A stretch of 64,000 nucleotides of DNA, from positions 682,001 through 746,000 of the forward strand of contig NZ_CP120374.1 of assembly GCF_029892065.1 (NCBI RefSeq), given 5' to 3'. The notes under the pieces are model-generated. The model was not told the origin of the DNA and did no database searches. It saw only the letters and a list, made by a program, of their open reading frames with translations. The position numbers and the translations under genes were made by a program. The DNA comes from Sinorhizobium garamanticum (lineage in GTDB: Bacteria; Pseudomonadota; Alphaproteobacteria; Rhizobiales; Rhizobiaceae). Below, piece after piece: positions 18,502 to 27,431 of this stretch. Numbering within the stretch: the stretch's first letter is position 1; each line of letters begins with the position of its first letter.

Positions 18502-19410
18502 TTATCGCGGACGGCCATTGACCTTCAATCGGACACGATAGAGCCCATTCATGGCGCAGATGTACATGAGATTGCGGCGCGGCCCTGCGAAGGTGAGGTT
18601 TGCCGCAATCTTTCCGAGCTTGATTTTACCGAGCAAGGCTCCGCTGTTGTTGTAGCAATGGACACCGTCTCCCGCGGTGATCCAGATATTGTCGTCGCTA
18701 TCAAGTCGCAAGCCGTCGAAAATGCCGACTGGGCAGTCGGTAAGAACTTCGCCGCCGCTGAGGCGGTTGTCCGCGCCGACTTTGAATGTGCGCAGATGCG
18801 CCGGACCGTCTTCGAAATGGCTTTTGCCGCTGTCGACAACGTAGAGCGTTTTTCCGTCTTTCGAGAAGGCCAGACCGTTGGGCATCACCATGTCGGTGAT
18901 CTTTGCCTCGACCTCACCTGTCGCCGGATCGACGCGATAGACATGACAGCCGCCGATTTCGGGATCCGCCTTGATGCCGTCGAGGTCGTGAAGGATCCCG
19001 TAAGTCGGGTCCGTGAACCAAACGGCGCCATCAGAAGTGACGACCGCGTCATTTGGCGAGTTCAGTTTTTTTCCACGCCAGCGGTCGGCAATCGTTGTGA
19101 TCGTGCCGTCATGCTCCGTTCGGCTTATTCGCCGATAGCGGTGCTCGCAACTCAGCAGGCGGCCCTGAAGATCGATCGTCTGGCCGTTGGGATGACCGCA
19201 ATCCTGGCGGAAAACGCTGATCGATCCGTCCGTTTCGTCCAGTCGCAAGATGCGGTCGTTCGGAATGTCGGTGAATAACAGGTATCGTCCGGCGGGGAAG
19301 TAGGCTGGCCCCTCGGTGAAAAGGCCCTGGCTGAACAACTCTTCGGGCGGACAGATCGGTGCGACCATCTCGCCAAAGACTTTCTCCACGATTTCGTAAT
19401 GCTCGGACAT
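18502..19410 (-). CDS. SMP-30/gluconolactonase/LRE family protein
   Basis: A 302-residue six-bladed beta-propeller of the SMP-30 family. The metal ligands can be recognised: Glu in FTEGPAYFP, Asn in KLNSPNDAVVTSD, Asn in DMVMPNGLAFSKDG, and Asp in VGIFDGLRLDSDDNIW. Enzymes of this family hydrolyse sugar lactones such as gluconolactone or arabinonolactone to the acid. It is the last gene of the minus-strand unit SDR - ABC transporter - SMP-30, 91 bp after the binding-protein gene. A dehydrogenase producing a lactone and this enzyme opening it would make a coherent non-phosphorylating sugar oxidation start (inference). Confidence 0.93.
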   Translation of the reverse strand: MSEHYEIVEKVFGEMVAPICPPEELFSQGLFTEGPAYFPAGRYLLFTDIPNDRILRLDETDGSISVFRQDCGHPNGQTIDLQGRLLSCEHRYRRISRTEHDGTITTIADRWRGKKLNSPNDAVVTSDGAVWFTDPTYGILHDLDGIKADPEIGGCHVYRVDPATGEVEAKITDMVMPNGLAFSKDGKTLYVVDSGKSHFEDGPAHLRTFKVGADNRLSGGEVLTDCPVGIFDGLRLDSDDNIWITAGDGVHCYNNSGALLGKIKLGKIAANLTFAGPRRNLMYICAMNGLYRVRLKVNGRPR

Positions 19411-19501
19411 TCCTGCTTTCCAATTCTCACGGGTGGATACGCATCGGTCGCGCTAACGCTTGGAAGATGATGTGGCCCGACCGCAGTCGGGCCACCGTGG
19501 G

Positions 19502-20530
19502 CTACTTGGCACCGACAACGTTCTTCAAGGTCCAGTCGTAGGCATACTTCACCCACACGATGTCACTGTCGGCCATCCCCTTGTAGCTCGTCTTGAGCTC
19601 CTGCAGATCAATGGTGGGGATGGGTGCGACCATTTTCATCGGGACGTCGACTCCGCTCAACTTGGCATAGGCAACGTTCACGGCCAGGCTGCCAATGCCG
19701 GGATCGACGTTGATGGCCACGGATTCGTAGCCGGTCTTTGCATTGAGGTCGATCAGGAGGTTTACGTCCGTTCCGTCAAAGCCATAAACCTGCAACGGCA
19801 CGTCGCGACCGTCCGCCAGGAACGCCTGCCCAGCGCCAAATGCTGCAACGCCTTGAGAAAAGATGATGTCGACCTTCGGCAGGGTTGGGAGAATGGCCGC
19901 AACGCGTTGCTGTGCGACCGACTGGTTCCAGTCGCCGTAGACTTCTGAAACAATCTTGATGTCCGGGTATTTGGCCAGTGCGCGAACATATGCGTCCTGG
20001 ATTGCCTGTTCCGCGGCGTTTCCCGCAAGTCCGCGGATGTTCAAGGCGTTGCCCTTGCCTCCCGTCCGCTCAGCGATGTAGCTGACATATTTCTGACCAA
20101 GTTCATTGTAGTCGAACTGAAGATCTATCGCCTTCGCATTCGTGACCGAGCCGAGAGCCGTCGTGAGAACGGGTATCCCCGCGCTGACCGCATTGTCGAT
20201 CGCTCCGTTCAAGGCTGTATCGGACAGGGGCTCGAGAATGATGAAGTCGACGCCTTGAAGCGTCATGTTGTTGATCTGTTGAATCTGCGTCTGCGGGTCG
20301 CCGGCGGCATCCACGACCGCGAGCTCGACTTTCTTCCCCTTTGCGCTGAGCTCGTCCGCCGCCCACTGGGCCGCGGCGAGAAATCCCTTTTGCCAGCTAT
20401 TGCCCTGGAACGGCATTGCGACACCGATGGTGAATTTGTCTTCGGCCTGCGCCGTTGCTCCGGCAAGCGTGGCCACAAGCAGCACTCCCCCGGCCAGAAC
20501 GGACCGCTTTTTCATAACATTCTTCGTCAT
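19502..20530 (-). CDS. Sugar ABC transporter substrate-binding protein
   Basis: A 342-residue periplasmic binding protein of the ribose/galactose type (Peripla_BP_4). The signal peptide (KKRSVLAGGVLLVATLAG) has cleavage near AQAEDK. The mature domain starts TIGVAMPFQGNSWQKGFLAAA and includes IILEPLSDTALNGAID and VYGFDGTDVN. The ATG at 20530 follows AGGAGGAG. It delivers a sugar or sugar-like ligand to the membrane complex encoded just upstream (20568-24046). The gap of 37 bp and the shared strand place it in the same operon. Confidence 0.93.
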   Translation of the reverse strand: MTKNVMKKRSVLAGGVLLVATLAGATAQAEDKFTIGVAMPFQGNSWQKGFLAAAQWAADELSAKGKKVELAVVDAAGDPQTQIQQINNMTLQGVDFIILEPLSDTALNGAIDNAVSAGIPVLTTALGSVTNAKAIDLQFDYNELGQKYVSYIAERTGGKGNALNIRGLAGNAAEQAIQDAYVRALAKYPDIKIVSEVYGDWNQSVAQQRVAAILPTLPKVDIIFSQGVAAFGAGQAFLADGRDVPLQVYGFDGTDVNLLIDLNAKTGYESVAINVDPGIGSLAVNVAYAKLSGVDVPMKMVAPIPTIDLQELKTSYKGMADSDIVWVKYAYDWTLKNVVGAK

Positions 20531-20567
20531 CTTCTCCTCCTCAATGACTATTTGGTTGATCTTCGAA

Positions 20568-21572
20568 TTACCTGCGCTCGGGCGAACGAATGGCCACGAG
20601 GCACACCGTCACCAGGACGATCAGGCCTTGGATGACGTATTGCGCACCGATGCTGAATTGCAGAAGGATCAGGTCGGATTGGGCGAGTGTGAGCACCAGT
20701 GCCCCGATGGCTGTCCCCAGCACAGATGTCACTCCGCCGGTGATCCGGGTTCCTCCGACGACAACTGCTGCGACCGATCCCAGCAAGTAGCTGCGGCCAA
20801 CGTCTGCAGAGACGCCACCTTGGTACGTCGTCAGCAAAACCCCCAGCCAAGCCGCCAGCACACCTGATAAAACAAACGCGCCCAGGACCAGCCAGCCCCT
20901 CCTGACGCCCGCCAAGCGTGCCGCCTCCCCATTCTGTCCAAGCGCGTGAAGCTGGAGGCCAAACACCGTGCGCGAAAGTAGGATTGTCACCACGAGCAGC
21001 GTGACGATCGAAACCGCCAGCGCTCCGGAAATCCCCCAGACACGCATTCGTAGTGAAGCTTCGAAAAGCCCTCCTATGCGGCTGAAGCCCCCACTCTGGA
21101 TCGCGACGATGAAGCTGTAGATGATGTAGCCGGAAGCGAGTGTCGCAACGATCGCGGGAATGCGTAGTCGGACGATCAAGGCCGCGTTGACCGCTCCCGC
21201 CAGAGCTCCAACCAGCAGCGTAAGTGCCAAGGAGCCGACAATGTTATCGTCTCCGGCGATGCCGGCCGACATGACGTAGGCGCCAAAGGTGATGACGAAC
21301 GGCAGCGAAAGGTCGAAATTCCCCGGGCCGCTTGCAATAACGATCATTTGGGCTGTGCCTGCGAGCGCCAGGAAGCCCGCAATCGTCGCGTTCGCGAGAA
21401 GGAACGAAAGGGATAGCGTTCCCGTGGCATAGCCGGCGACCAGCCAAAGGATGAAGGCTGCGATCAGCGCTCCGATCCACGAGCGATTGAGGACATTGCG
21501 CCAGTTCCCCTGCGAGGCGCTGGCTTTCGAAATGGGCGTTTCGGTACTGGAAGACGTCGTTTGTGTGGTCAT
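20568..21572 (-). CDS. Sugar ABC transporter permease (RbsC-like)
   Basis: A 334-residue permease of the RbsC/branched-chain type with about ten hydrophobic segments and the family region GRSYLLGSVAAVVVGGTRITGG shortened by the usual loops. It contains LAGTAQMIVIASGPGNFDLSLP, matching the first conserved half. Its ATG overlaps the stop of the ATPase-permease fusion by four bases (ATGA), so the two are translationally coupled. With the permease half of the fusion protein it presumably forms a heterodimeric channel, which explains why the fused ATPase needs a separate partner. Confidence 0.92.
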   Translation of the reverse strand: MTTQTTSSSTETPISKASASQGNWRNVLNRSWIGALIAAFILWLVAGYATGTLSLSFLLANATIAGFLALAGTAQMIVIASGPGNFDLSLPFVITFGAYVMSAGIAGDDNIVGSLALTLLVGALAGAVNAALIVRLRIPAIVATLASGYIIYSFIVAIQSGGFSRIGGLFEASLRMRVWGISGALAVSIVTLLVVTILLSRTVFGLQLHALGQNGEAARLAGVRRGWLVLGAFVLSGVLAAWLGVLLTTYQGGVSADVGRSYLLGSVAAVVVGGTRITGGVTSVLGTAIGALVLTLAQSDLILLQFSIGAQYVIQGLIVLVTVCLVAIRSPERR

Positions 21573-24046
21573 GGCTCGATCGACCTCGTGAGCGAACGGA
21601 AACTGAGGGCAAGGATCAAGATCAGACCACCGATGGCGGTGGAGTATTCGGAGCTAATCCCGAGAAAGGTCAGATTGGTTGCGACTAGCGAAATACCGAT
21701 GACGGCCATCACCGCACCGATCGGAGAGACGATCCCGCCGGAGAAACTTGCGCCGCCGACAACCACTGCTGCGACGGTCGCCAAGGTGAAGCTTGATGCA
21801 ACATGGACGTTTCCAGCACCGGTCGTTGCCGTCAGCAGAAGACCCGAAAGCACCGCAAACATGCCCGCCAACGCATAGATCGTGATGCGTCCAGCCAACG
21901 CCGAGAAACCCAATGAGACAAAGATGCGCCGATTGTGGCCGAGTGCGCGAAGTCGGATGCTGTACCCCCACCCCCGGCAAATCCAGAGGCCAATCAATGC
22001 GACAGCAACCAACACGTAACAGCCCAGCGGAAGCGGCCACAGCTTAGTGTTTGCAAGCGCGGTCAACCACGCAGGCGATTGGCCACCTGGGGTTTCACGG
22101 ATAATGAGGCCAGTGCCGAGCCATACGAACGAAGCGCCCAGGGTGGCAACCACTGACGACACGCCAAGAAGCTCGACGATCAGTGCCAACGTCACATATC
22201 CGCCGATAACCAACCCAAGCGCACAGACGCCGATCGCCGGCGCATCCACCAAATAGGTCGCTGCGAGAACATTAACGAGGCCGATGGCGAAACCCAAACC
22301 GAGATCGATGTCGCCGCCAAGAAGAAACAGCATCTGCGCCATGACCGCGAAAGCCAGCGGCAGCGACGCCTGAAGGAGAAGCTCCAGCCCGAATGTGCTG
22401 AAAGCGTTCGGCTGCTGCCAGATGGCGAGGGCAAACATCGTGAGCATCAAAATGGCCGCGGGAAGCGAGCGCCACGCGAGGAGCTGCGCCAGAGATGCCT
22501 TGGCGGGAGGGTCGTCGGGTTCGGCGCCCCCCGTGGCCGAGTTCGCTGACGGATGGGCGCCGGGGCGGAGAAACGAGGCTTGGACGATACGTTCCTCGGT
22601 CGCTTCCGTCCCGTCGAACTCAGCCACGATATGGCCGCGCGCCATGACATAGACACGGTCGCATTTTTGGAACTCGGCGACCTCTGTCGAATAGAGGATG
22701 GCGCTTCGACCCTTCTCCTTGAGCTTGTCGAGGATTTCATAGATGGAAGCCTTTGCGCTTGCGTCGACGCCGCGGGTGGGATCGTCCAAAAGCAGAAGCG
22801 GCGCCTCGCTCACGAGCGCTCGTCCGAGAAGCGCTCGCTGTTGGTTGCCGCCGCTGAGGCTTGTAATCGGAGACTGCGCACGGTGCGCCAGTCCGAGTTC
22901 AGACAGCCATGTTTGAGCAGCCGTTTTCAGTGCCGCAAAGTCGACCAATCCAGCAGAAGACAGCCTTGGGGCGGCGGAGATGGCGACGTTGTCCTGCACG
23001 GTCCATAATGGAAGCAACCCTTCACGCTTCCGGTCGCCGCTGACATAAGCGATGTCGGTGCTCGAAGAGATGGCACCCGTATTTCGTTTGCGAGCGGAGA
23101 AAATCGCCTGCAACAGCTCTCGCTGGCCGGCACCTTCCAGGCCGGCAATCCCGACAATCTCGCCGGCGCCTACCCTTATGGCGACATCATGGAGACGGGA
23201 TGACGTCAGTGCTCGGACGGCCAGAAGGTCTTGCGAGTTCGCGTCGCTCGACCGCCGGCAGACCGGCACGCCCTGCTCCACCGTCGCACCCAGCATCGAC
23301 AGCAACTCGTCATGGGTCAGGTTTCGACCGTCGCCGTCGAAGTGCAGCTTTCCGTCACGCAGGACAACGACGCGGTGCGCCAGGCGTATCGCTTCCTCCA
23401 GCTTGTGGGTGACGTAGATGATCGATACGCCCTCTGCCGCCTTGCGGGTGACAAGATCTGCCAGTTGATCCGCCTCGCGGGACGAAAGCGCAGAGGTCGG
23501 TTCATCGAGGATGACAAGACGCGTGCCCGGCTCAGTCATCGCCCGCGCGATCTCGATCATCTGGCGTTCGGCAATCGACAATCCCGCGACCTCGGCGCCA
23601 ACGTCGATCCTATTCCCCGGGAAAACCTGCAGCCGCTCCCGTGCCCGTCTGGCCATGTCGCGTCGCGATCCTTGGCTGCCGCCGCCAGAGGTAAGAGCTA
23701 GGTTTTCAGCGACAGTGAGATTGGAAAAGGTCGAGAGTTCCTGGAACACACGTTGAATCCCCCGACTTCGCGCGCTCGCTCCAACGTACTTTTCGAAGTC
23801 GATGGGATTTCCATCGACAGCCATTGTTCCGGAACTTGGCTGCAGGGTACCGCCGATGACGTTCAGGAAGGTCGACTTGCCTGCCCCGTTGGGGCCGAGC
23901 AGAACCACAATTTCGCCTGCGTGGATATCAACGCTGACATCACGCAGTACCCGGTGATTGCCGAAACTCTTCGACAGGTCACGTGCTGAGATAAGCGGCG
24001 GCGCTGCGTGTTCCCGGACGCTTTCGTTCGCTCGTTTCTCTTCCAT
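21569..24046 (-). CDS. Sugar ABC transporter ATP-binding protein fused to permease
   Basis: An 825-residue protein. Residues ~20-250 are NBD1 (Walker A GPNGAGKST, signature-like LSIAERQMIEIARAM, Walker B LVILDEPTSAL). Residues ~260-495 are NBD2, of the RbsA second-half type (GLEGAGQRELLQAIF in place of Walker A, signature LSGGNQQR, LLLLDDPTRGVD). Residues ~520-820 are an RbsC-like permease with ~10 membrane segments and VVVGGASFSGG. RbsA and RbsC are normally separate chains. I use ATG 24046 because GAGGAGGAG lies just before it; the ATG at 24067 would place that site inside the gene. It energises import together with the permease at 20568 and the binding protein at 19502. Confidence 0.93.
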   Translation of the reverse strand: MEEKRANESVREHAAPPLISARDLSKSFGNHRVLRDVSVDIHAGEIVVLLGPNGAGKSTFLNVIGGTLQPSSGTMAVDGNPIDFEKYVGASARSRGIQRVFQELSTFSNLTVAENLALTSGGGSQGSRRDMARRARERLQVFPGNRIDVGAEVAGLSIAERQMIEIARAMTEPGTRLVILDEPTSALSSREADQLADLVTRKAAEGVSIIYVTHKLEEAIRLAHRVVVLRDGKLHFDGDGRNLTHDELLSMLGATVEQGVPVCRRSSDANSQDLLAVRALTSSRLHDVAIRVGAGEIVGIAGLEGAGQRELLQAIFSARKRNTGAISSSTDIAYVSGDRKREGLLPLWTVQDNVAISAAPRLSSAGLVDFAALKTAAQTWLSELGLAHRAQSPITSLSGGNQQRALLGRALVSEAPLLLLDDPTRGVDASAKASIYEILDKLKEKGRSAILYSTEVAEFQKCDRVYVMARGHIVAEFDGTEATEERIVQASFLRPGAHPSANSATGGAEPDDPPAKASLAQLLAWRSLPAAILMLTMFALAIWQQPNAFSTFGLELLLQASLPLAFAVMAQMLFLLGGDIDLGLGFAIGLVNVLAATYLVDAPAIGVCALGLVIGGYVTLALIVELLGVSSVVATLGASFVWLGTGLIIRETPGGQSPAWLTALANTKLWPLPLGCYVLVAVALIGLWICRGWGYSIRLRALGHNRRIFVSLGFSALAGRITIYALAGMFAVLSGLLLTATTGAGNVHVASSFTLATVAAVVVGGASFSGGIVSPIGAVMAVIGISLVATNLTFLGISSEYSTAIGGLILILALSFRSLTRSIEP

Positions 24047-24245
24047 CGTCTCCTCCTCGGAAGACATTGCAGTGCCGAAAGACCGGGCGCACGGACAGCA
24101 TCAGCCGGTCCGATGTCGTTCACCGGACAGCCGTGCCCGCAGGGCATTGCTCGATGTGGATTGAGGCTATCTGGCCAGGATCAGATCCTGGCCCGCTGCC
24201 GGATGGATGTGCCTGGCACCCAACCGGCAAAGCTGCGTTTGTCTA

Positions 24246-25001
24246 CTACAGGCAGGCCGTCTGGCCGCCGTCCACCGAAACGACGGCGCCGGTCATGAAA
24301 CTGGCATCGTCGGTCAGGAGGAACACGATCACCGCTGCAATCTCCTCCGGCTCGCCCATGCGGCCGATCGGATGTGCTGCGTTGATACGCGCCACGGCCG
24401 CCGGGTCCTGCAACATGTACTCGACCAGAGGCGTCTTGGTCATTCCCGGCGCCACTGCGTTGACCCGAATGCCGAGCGGCCCCAGTTCTGGCGACATCGA
24501 CTTCGTGATACCCGAAACGGCAAACTTGGAAGCCACATATGGCAGGCGATTGGGGACCCCCATCACGCCCGCCCCGGACGAAATGTTTACGATGGCGCGC
24601 GGGCCGGTGTCGTCGCGCACGGCACGTACGAAGGCTTGGCACATGTTGACGGTGCCTCCCAGGTTGACCGCCATGACGCGTTCGAGCTTCTCCGGCTCGA
24701 CATCCAGTACGCTCGCAACGCCAGTGATCCCGGCACAATTGATCAACCCATTCAGCCTGCCGAGCCGCGCGCGCGTGTCGGTTGCCAGAGTTTGGGCTGC
24801 AGCCTGATCGCGGACATCGAGCACGGCACCTGAGATGCGATCGCTGCCGCCAAATTCAGACACGATCTTGTCGACCGCTTCCTGGGTGACGTCGACTGCC
24901 ACCACGTCTGCCCCCTCGACGTGCAGACGCCGAACACATGCAGCACCGATACCGCTGCCTGCACCGGTCACGATCACAGTACGGCCTTCAAATCGTTTCA
25001 T
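24246..25001 (-). CDS. SDR family NAD(P)-dependent oxidoreductase
   Basis: A 251-residue classical SDR: TGAGSGIGAACVRRL at residues ~10-24, DVRDQAAAQ, NCAGITG, catalytic NISSGAG, YVASK, and the ending FMTGAVVSVDGGQTA. The ATG at 25001 follows GGAGGAAA, while the open frame reaching 25253 has no site. It leads the minus-strand unit with the ABC transporter and lactonase and is 199 bp before the fusion ATPase gene, so a second promoter there is possible. It probably oxidises the imported sugar or sugar acid (inference). Box 5 lies 256 bp upstream. Confidence 0.92.
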   Translation of the reverse strand: MKRFEGRTVIVTGAGSGIGAACVRRLHVEGADVVAVDVTQEAVDKIVSEFGGSDRISGAVLDVRDQAAAQTLATDTRARLGRLNGLINCAGITGVASVLDVEPEKLERVMAVNLGGTVNMCQAFVRAVRDDTGPRAIVNISSGAGVMGVPNRLPYVASKFAVSGITKSMSPELGPLGIRVNAVAPGMTKTPLVEYMLQDPAAVARINAAHPIGRMGEPEEIAAVIVFLLTDDASFMTGAVVSVDGGQTACL

Positions 25002-25433
25002 TCCATTTCCTCCACTGCATGCTGGAGCGTCGCTTGGGGTCGGCTCCGTGTATGACCGACCAAATCGGCCGGCGATCTTTCTTGCGGAGCGTCTCCCGAT
25101 GCGCTCGCCAGGACGAAGGGTATTCGGTTGAGGCCAGCCTTTGTCAACGCAGGGTTTCGAGTGGTCGCCGGCATGTGCAATGAGAATGAAAATTGTGCCG
25201 CGGAAAAGACTGTTACTTATCAAGCGCTTGTGTAAAAGTTTCTGCCATTCCAACTATATAGCATAATATTATATCCGGGTGCGCGCATTCAGCGCCGGTC
25301 GCCTTTCCTGTGTGCGCCGACATCAGGCGATAAGACGAGCTTATATGCTCGATTTGCCTCGAGCATGGTTTTCGAGCACTTCTTCTGGGAGCATGGAAGT
25401 TTGTGGGATTCTCGAACTTGAACAGGAGGTCAA
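25002..25433. other. Divergent promoter region
   Basis: This noncoding region lies between the SDR gene (minus) and the MBL-fold gene (plus). It holds the palindromic box 5 at 25257-25273 and a locally AT-rich patch at 25185-25350. No gene was recognised. Confidence 0.5.
25257..25273. promoter_or_regulatory. TATA(G)-N7-TTATA palindrome (box 5)
   Basis: TATAG-CATAATA-TTATA is one mismatch from the 17-bp core of boxes 1, 2 and 4. It is placed in the divergent region between the SDR/ABC unit and the MBL-fold gene. Confidence 0.45.
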
Positions 25434-26315
25434 GTGCGTCATCGGCAGACTGCGACTGAGATGCCCCCTCCCCTCATGGTGTCGCGGGACACCGGCAAGG
25501 TTGGAGACGTGGAATTGTATGTCGTTTCGGCCGGTCCGCTCGACATCGGTGAGCCGGATAAGGCTTTTGACGCGGCGCATTGCGATCATGGAGAGGTTTA
25601 CGAACTCAGCAGCGAGGGCAGGATTGTCGTCGAACAGAACGTTCTCGCGGTAAGGAGCCAAGGCCGGGTCGCCATTTTTGAAACCGGCGCGCCGTTTCGA
25701 GATACCGGTTCGAATCCGCTGCATGCGGGGCTCGTTTCCGCGGGTTTTGAGCTGGATCGGATCGACGCAATTATTCCTACGCATGCTCATCTCGATCATG
25801 TTGGGGGAATAATGGCCCCGGCCGGGCACAGAAACTTCCGCAATGCCGCAATTCATCTTCATGCGTCCGACGTTGAATTTTGGCTTGCCGACGAACGGCT
25901 TGGCACGCGCGGGGAGCATTCGGCACTGGTGGCTCGTCGCAATCTCGTGCCCAACCTCGATCGATTGGAGTTTCACGTCGACGACCAGGAGACGTTTCCA
26001 AACGTCACTGCAATGCACACACCGGGCCACACGGTTGGACATACGAGCTTTGTGATTGGTTCTGGTAATGACTTTCTCTTTGTCGTTGGCGATATCGTTC
26101 ATCACCAGTGTCAGCTCGCCCACCCTCGCATGAAAATGCTATTCGATACGGATCCTGACGCGGGCGTCGAAACGCGCGTTAGAATGCTGGAGTATCTAGC
26201 GTTGCGCTCAATGCCGGCATTCTTCTACCACTTCCCGTTTCCAGGTCTCGGCTATGTCGAACGCGTCGGTGATGGCTATCGCTTTTCTCCGCTGTCAGAT
26301 CGCAAATGGGGCTGA
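25434..26315 (+). CDS. MBL fold metallo-hydrolase
   Basis: A 293-residue metallo-beta-lactamase-fold enzyme. The dinuclear zinc motif THAHLDHVGG, the His in MHTPGHTVGHTSFV and the Asp in FVVGDIVHHQ are all present. The start is GTG 25434, with AGGAGG four bases upstream; internal ATGs at 25461 and 25476 have no such site. The pattern resembles the lactonase and quorum-quenching-like branch of the superfamily, but ester or thioester hydrolases look alike. Transcribed away from the SDR/ABC/lactonase unit with box 5 between, it may be coregulated with it. Confidence 0.9.
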   Translation: MRHRQTATEMPPPLMVSRDTGKVGDVELYVVSAGPLDIGEPDKAFDAAHCDHGEVYELSSEGRIVVEQNVLAVRSQGRVAIFETGAPFRDTGSNPLHAGLVSAGFELDRIDAIIPTHAHLDHVGGIMAPAGHRNFRNAAIHLHASDVEFWLADERLGTRGEHSALVARRNLVPNLDRLEFHVDDQETFPNVTAMHTPGHTVGHTSFVIGSGNDFLFVVGDIVHHQCQLAHPRMKMLFDTDPDAGVETRVRMLEYLALRSMPAFFYHFPFPGLGYVERVGDGYRFSPLSDRKWG

Positions 26316-26374
26316 AGGCTGACGGGCGCGCGATCAGAACGCCAGTCTGCTGCCAGCCTTCCTGCGAAGAACCG

Positions 26375-27418
26375 TCAACCGCCCGTGACATTCATGTGGC
26401 GGGGAACCGTCAGCACACTGCGACTGCGATCAATGACGAAGTCATGTCCCTTCGGTTTGCGTGCGATCGCGTCGTCGATCGCAGCATTGAGGATCGCGTC
26501 GTCCTCGGCACGGAGAACCGCACCCAACTCGGCGGCATCGTTCTGTCCGAGGCACATGTACAGCGTGCCGGTACACGTAACTCGCACGCGGTTGCAGCTT
26601 TCGCAGAAATTGTGGGTCAGCGGGGTAATCAGACCCAGACGGCCTTTGGTTTCGGCGACTTCGATGTAGCGCGCCGGTCCGCCCGTTTCGTACGGGATGT
26701 CCCTCAGTGTAAATTGATTTTCCAGCGCGGCACGGACTTGTGTCAGCGGCAGATAGCGATCAGTACGATCCTCATCGATGTCGCCCAGCGGCATCGTCTC
26801 TATCAGCGTCAGATCCATGCCTCGACCATGGGCGAACCGGAGGATATCGGGGATCTCAAGATCGTTCACGCCCTTTAGCGCGACCGTGTTCAGCTTGACC
26901 TTCAGGCCTGCCTCTTGTGCGGCGTCGAGCCCCTCCATTACCCTGGAGTAGTCGCCCCAGCGCGTAATCCTGCGAAACGTGTCCGGATCGAGGGTATCGA
27001 GAGAAACATTGATGCGACGAACGCCGCACTCATAGAGTTCGGAGGCAAAGCGGACAAGCTGAGAGCCATTCGTCGTCAGGGTCAGTTCTTCGAGCCCGGT
27101 TCCCACCTGCTTCCCGAGTTCTCGCACGAGCGACATGATGTTCTTGCGTACCAGCGGCTCCCCACCGGTCAGGCGAATTTTTGTCACACCCTTCGCAATG
27201 AAAGCCGAGCAAAGACGGGCGAGTGCCTCAAGGGTCAGCAGATCCTTCTTCGGCAGAAAGGTCATGTTTTCCGCCATGCAGTAGGTGCAGCGGAAATCGC
27301 ATCGATCCGTGACCGACACTCGCAAGTAGGTAACTGGCCGACCAAACGGGTCTACCAAGGGTGTGGGCCTGGCATCCTTGACGTAACTACTCTGCTGGCC
27401 GTTCAAACGATCATTCAT
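26375..27418 (-). CDS. moaA: GTP 3',8-cyclase MoaA
   Basis: A 347-residue radical SAM enzyme for the first step of molybdenum cofactor synthesis (GTP to 3',8-cyclo-7,8-dihydroguanosine triphosphate). The N-terminal cluster is Cys40, Cys44 and Cys47 (CDFRCTYC). Also present are [25 protein letters not shown] and the C-terminal cluster [15 protein letters not shown]. The essential Gly-Gly tail is present (NVTGG). I start at ATG 27418 (MNDRLNG), because the longer frame runs into xdhC. It is the last gene of a series that encodes a molybdenum hydroxylase and its maturation factor, so this copy likely supports that enzyme; whether the genome has another moaA is not visible. Confidence 0.96.
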   Translation of the reverse strand: MNDRLNGQQSSYVKDARPTPLVDPFGRPVTYLRVSVTDRCDFRCTYCMAENMTFLPKKDLLTLEALARLCSAFIAKGVTKIRLTGGEPLVRKNIMSLVRELGKQVGTGLEELTLTTNGSQLVRFASELYECGVRRINVSLDTLDPDTFRRITRWGDYSRVMEGLDAAQEAGLKVKLNTVALKGVNDLEIPDILRFAHGRGMDLTLIETMPLGDIDEDRTDRYLPLTQVRAALENQFTLRDIPYETGGPARYIEVAETKGRLGLITPLTHNFCESCNRVRVTCTGTLYMCLGQNDAAELGAVLRAEDDAILNAAIDDAIARKPKGHDFVIDRSRSVLTVPRHMNVTGG

Positions 27419-27431
27419 CGAGATTTCCGTC

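Noticed and set aside
24047..24067. Upstream ATG for the ABC fusion gene
   Set aside because: Using it would place the only strong Shine-Dalgarno sequence inside the coding region; ATG 24046 fits better.
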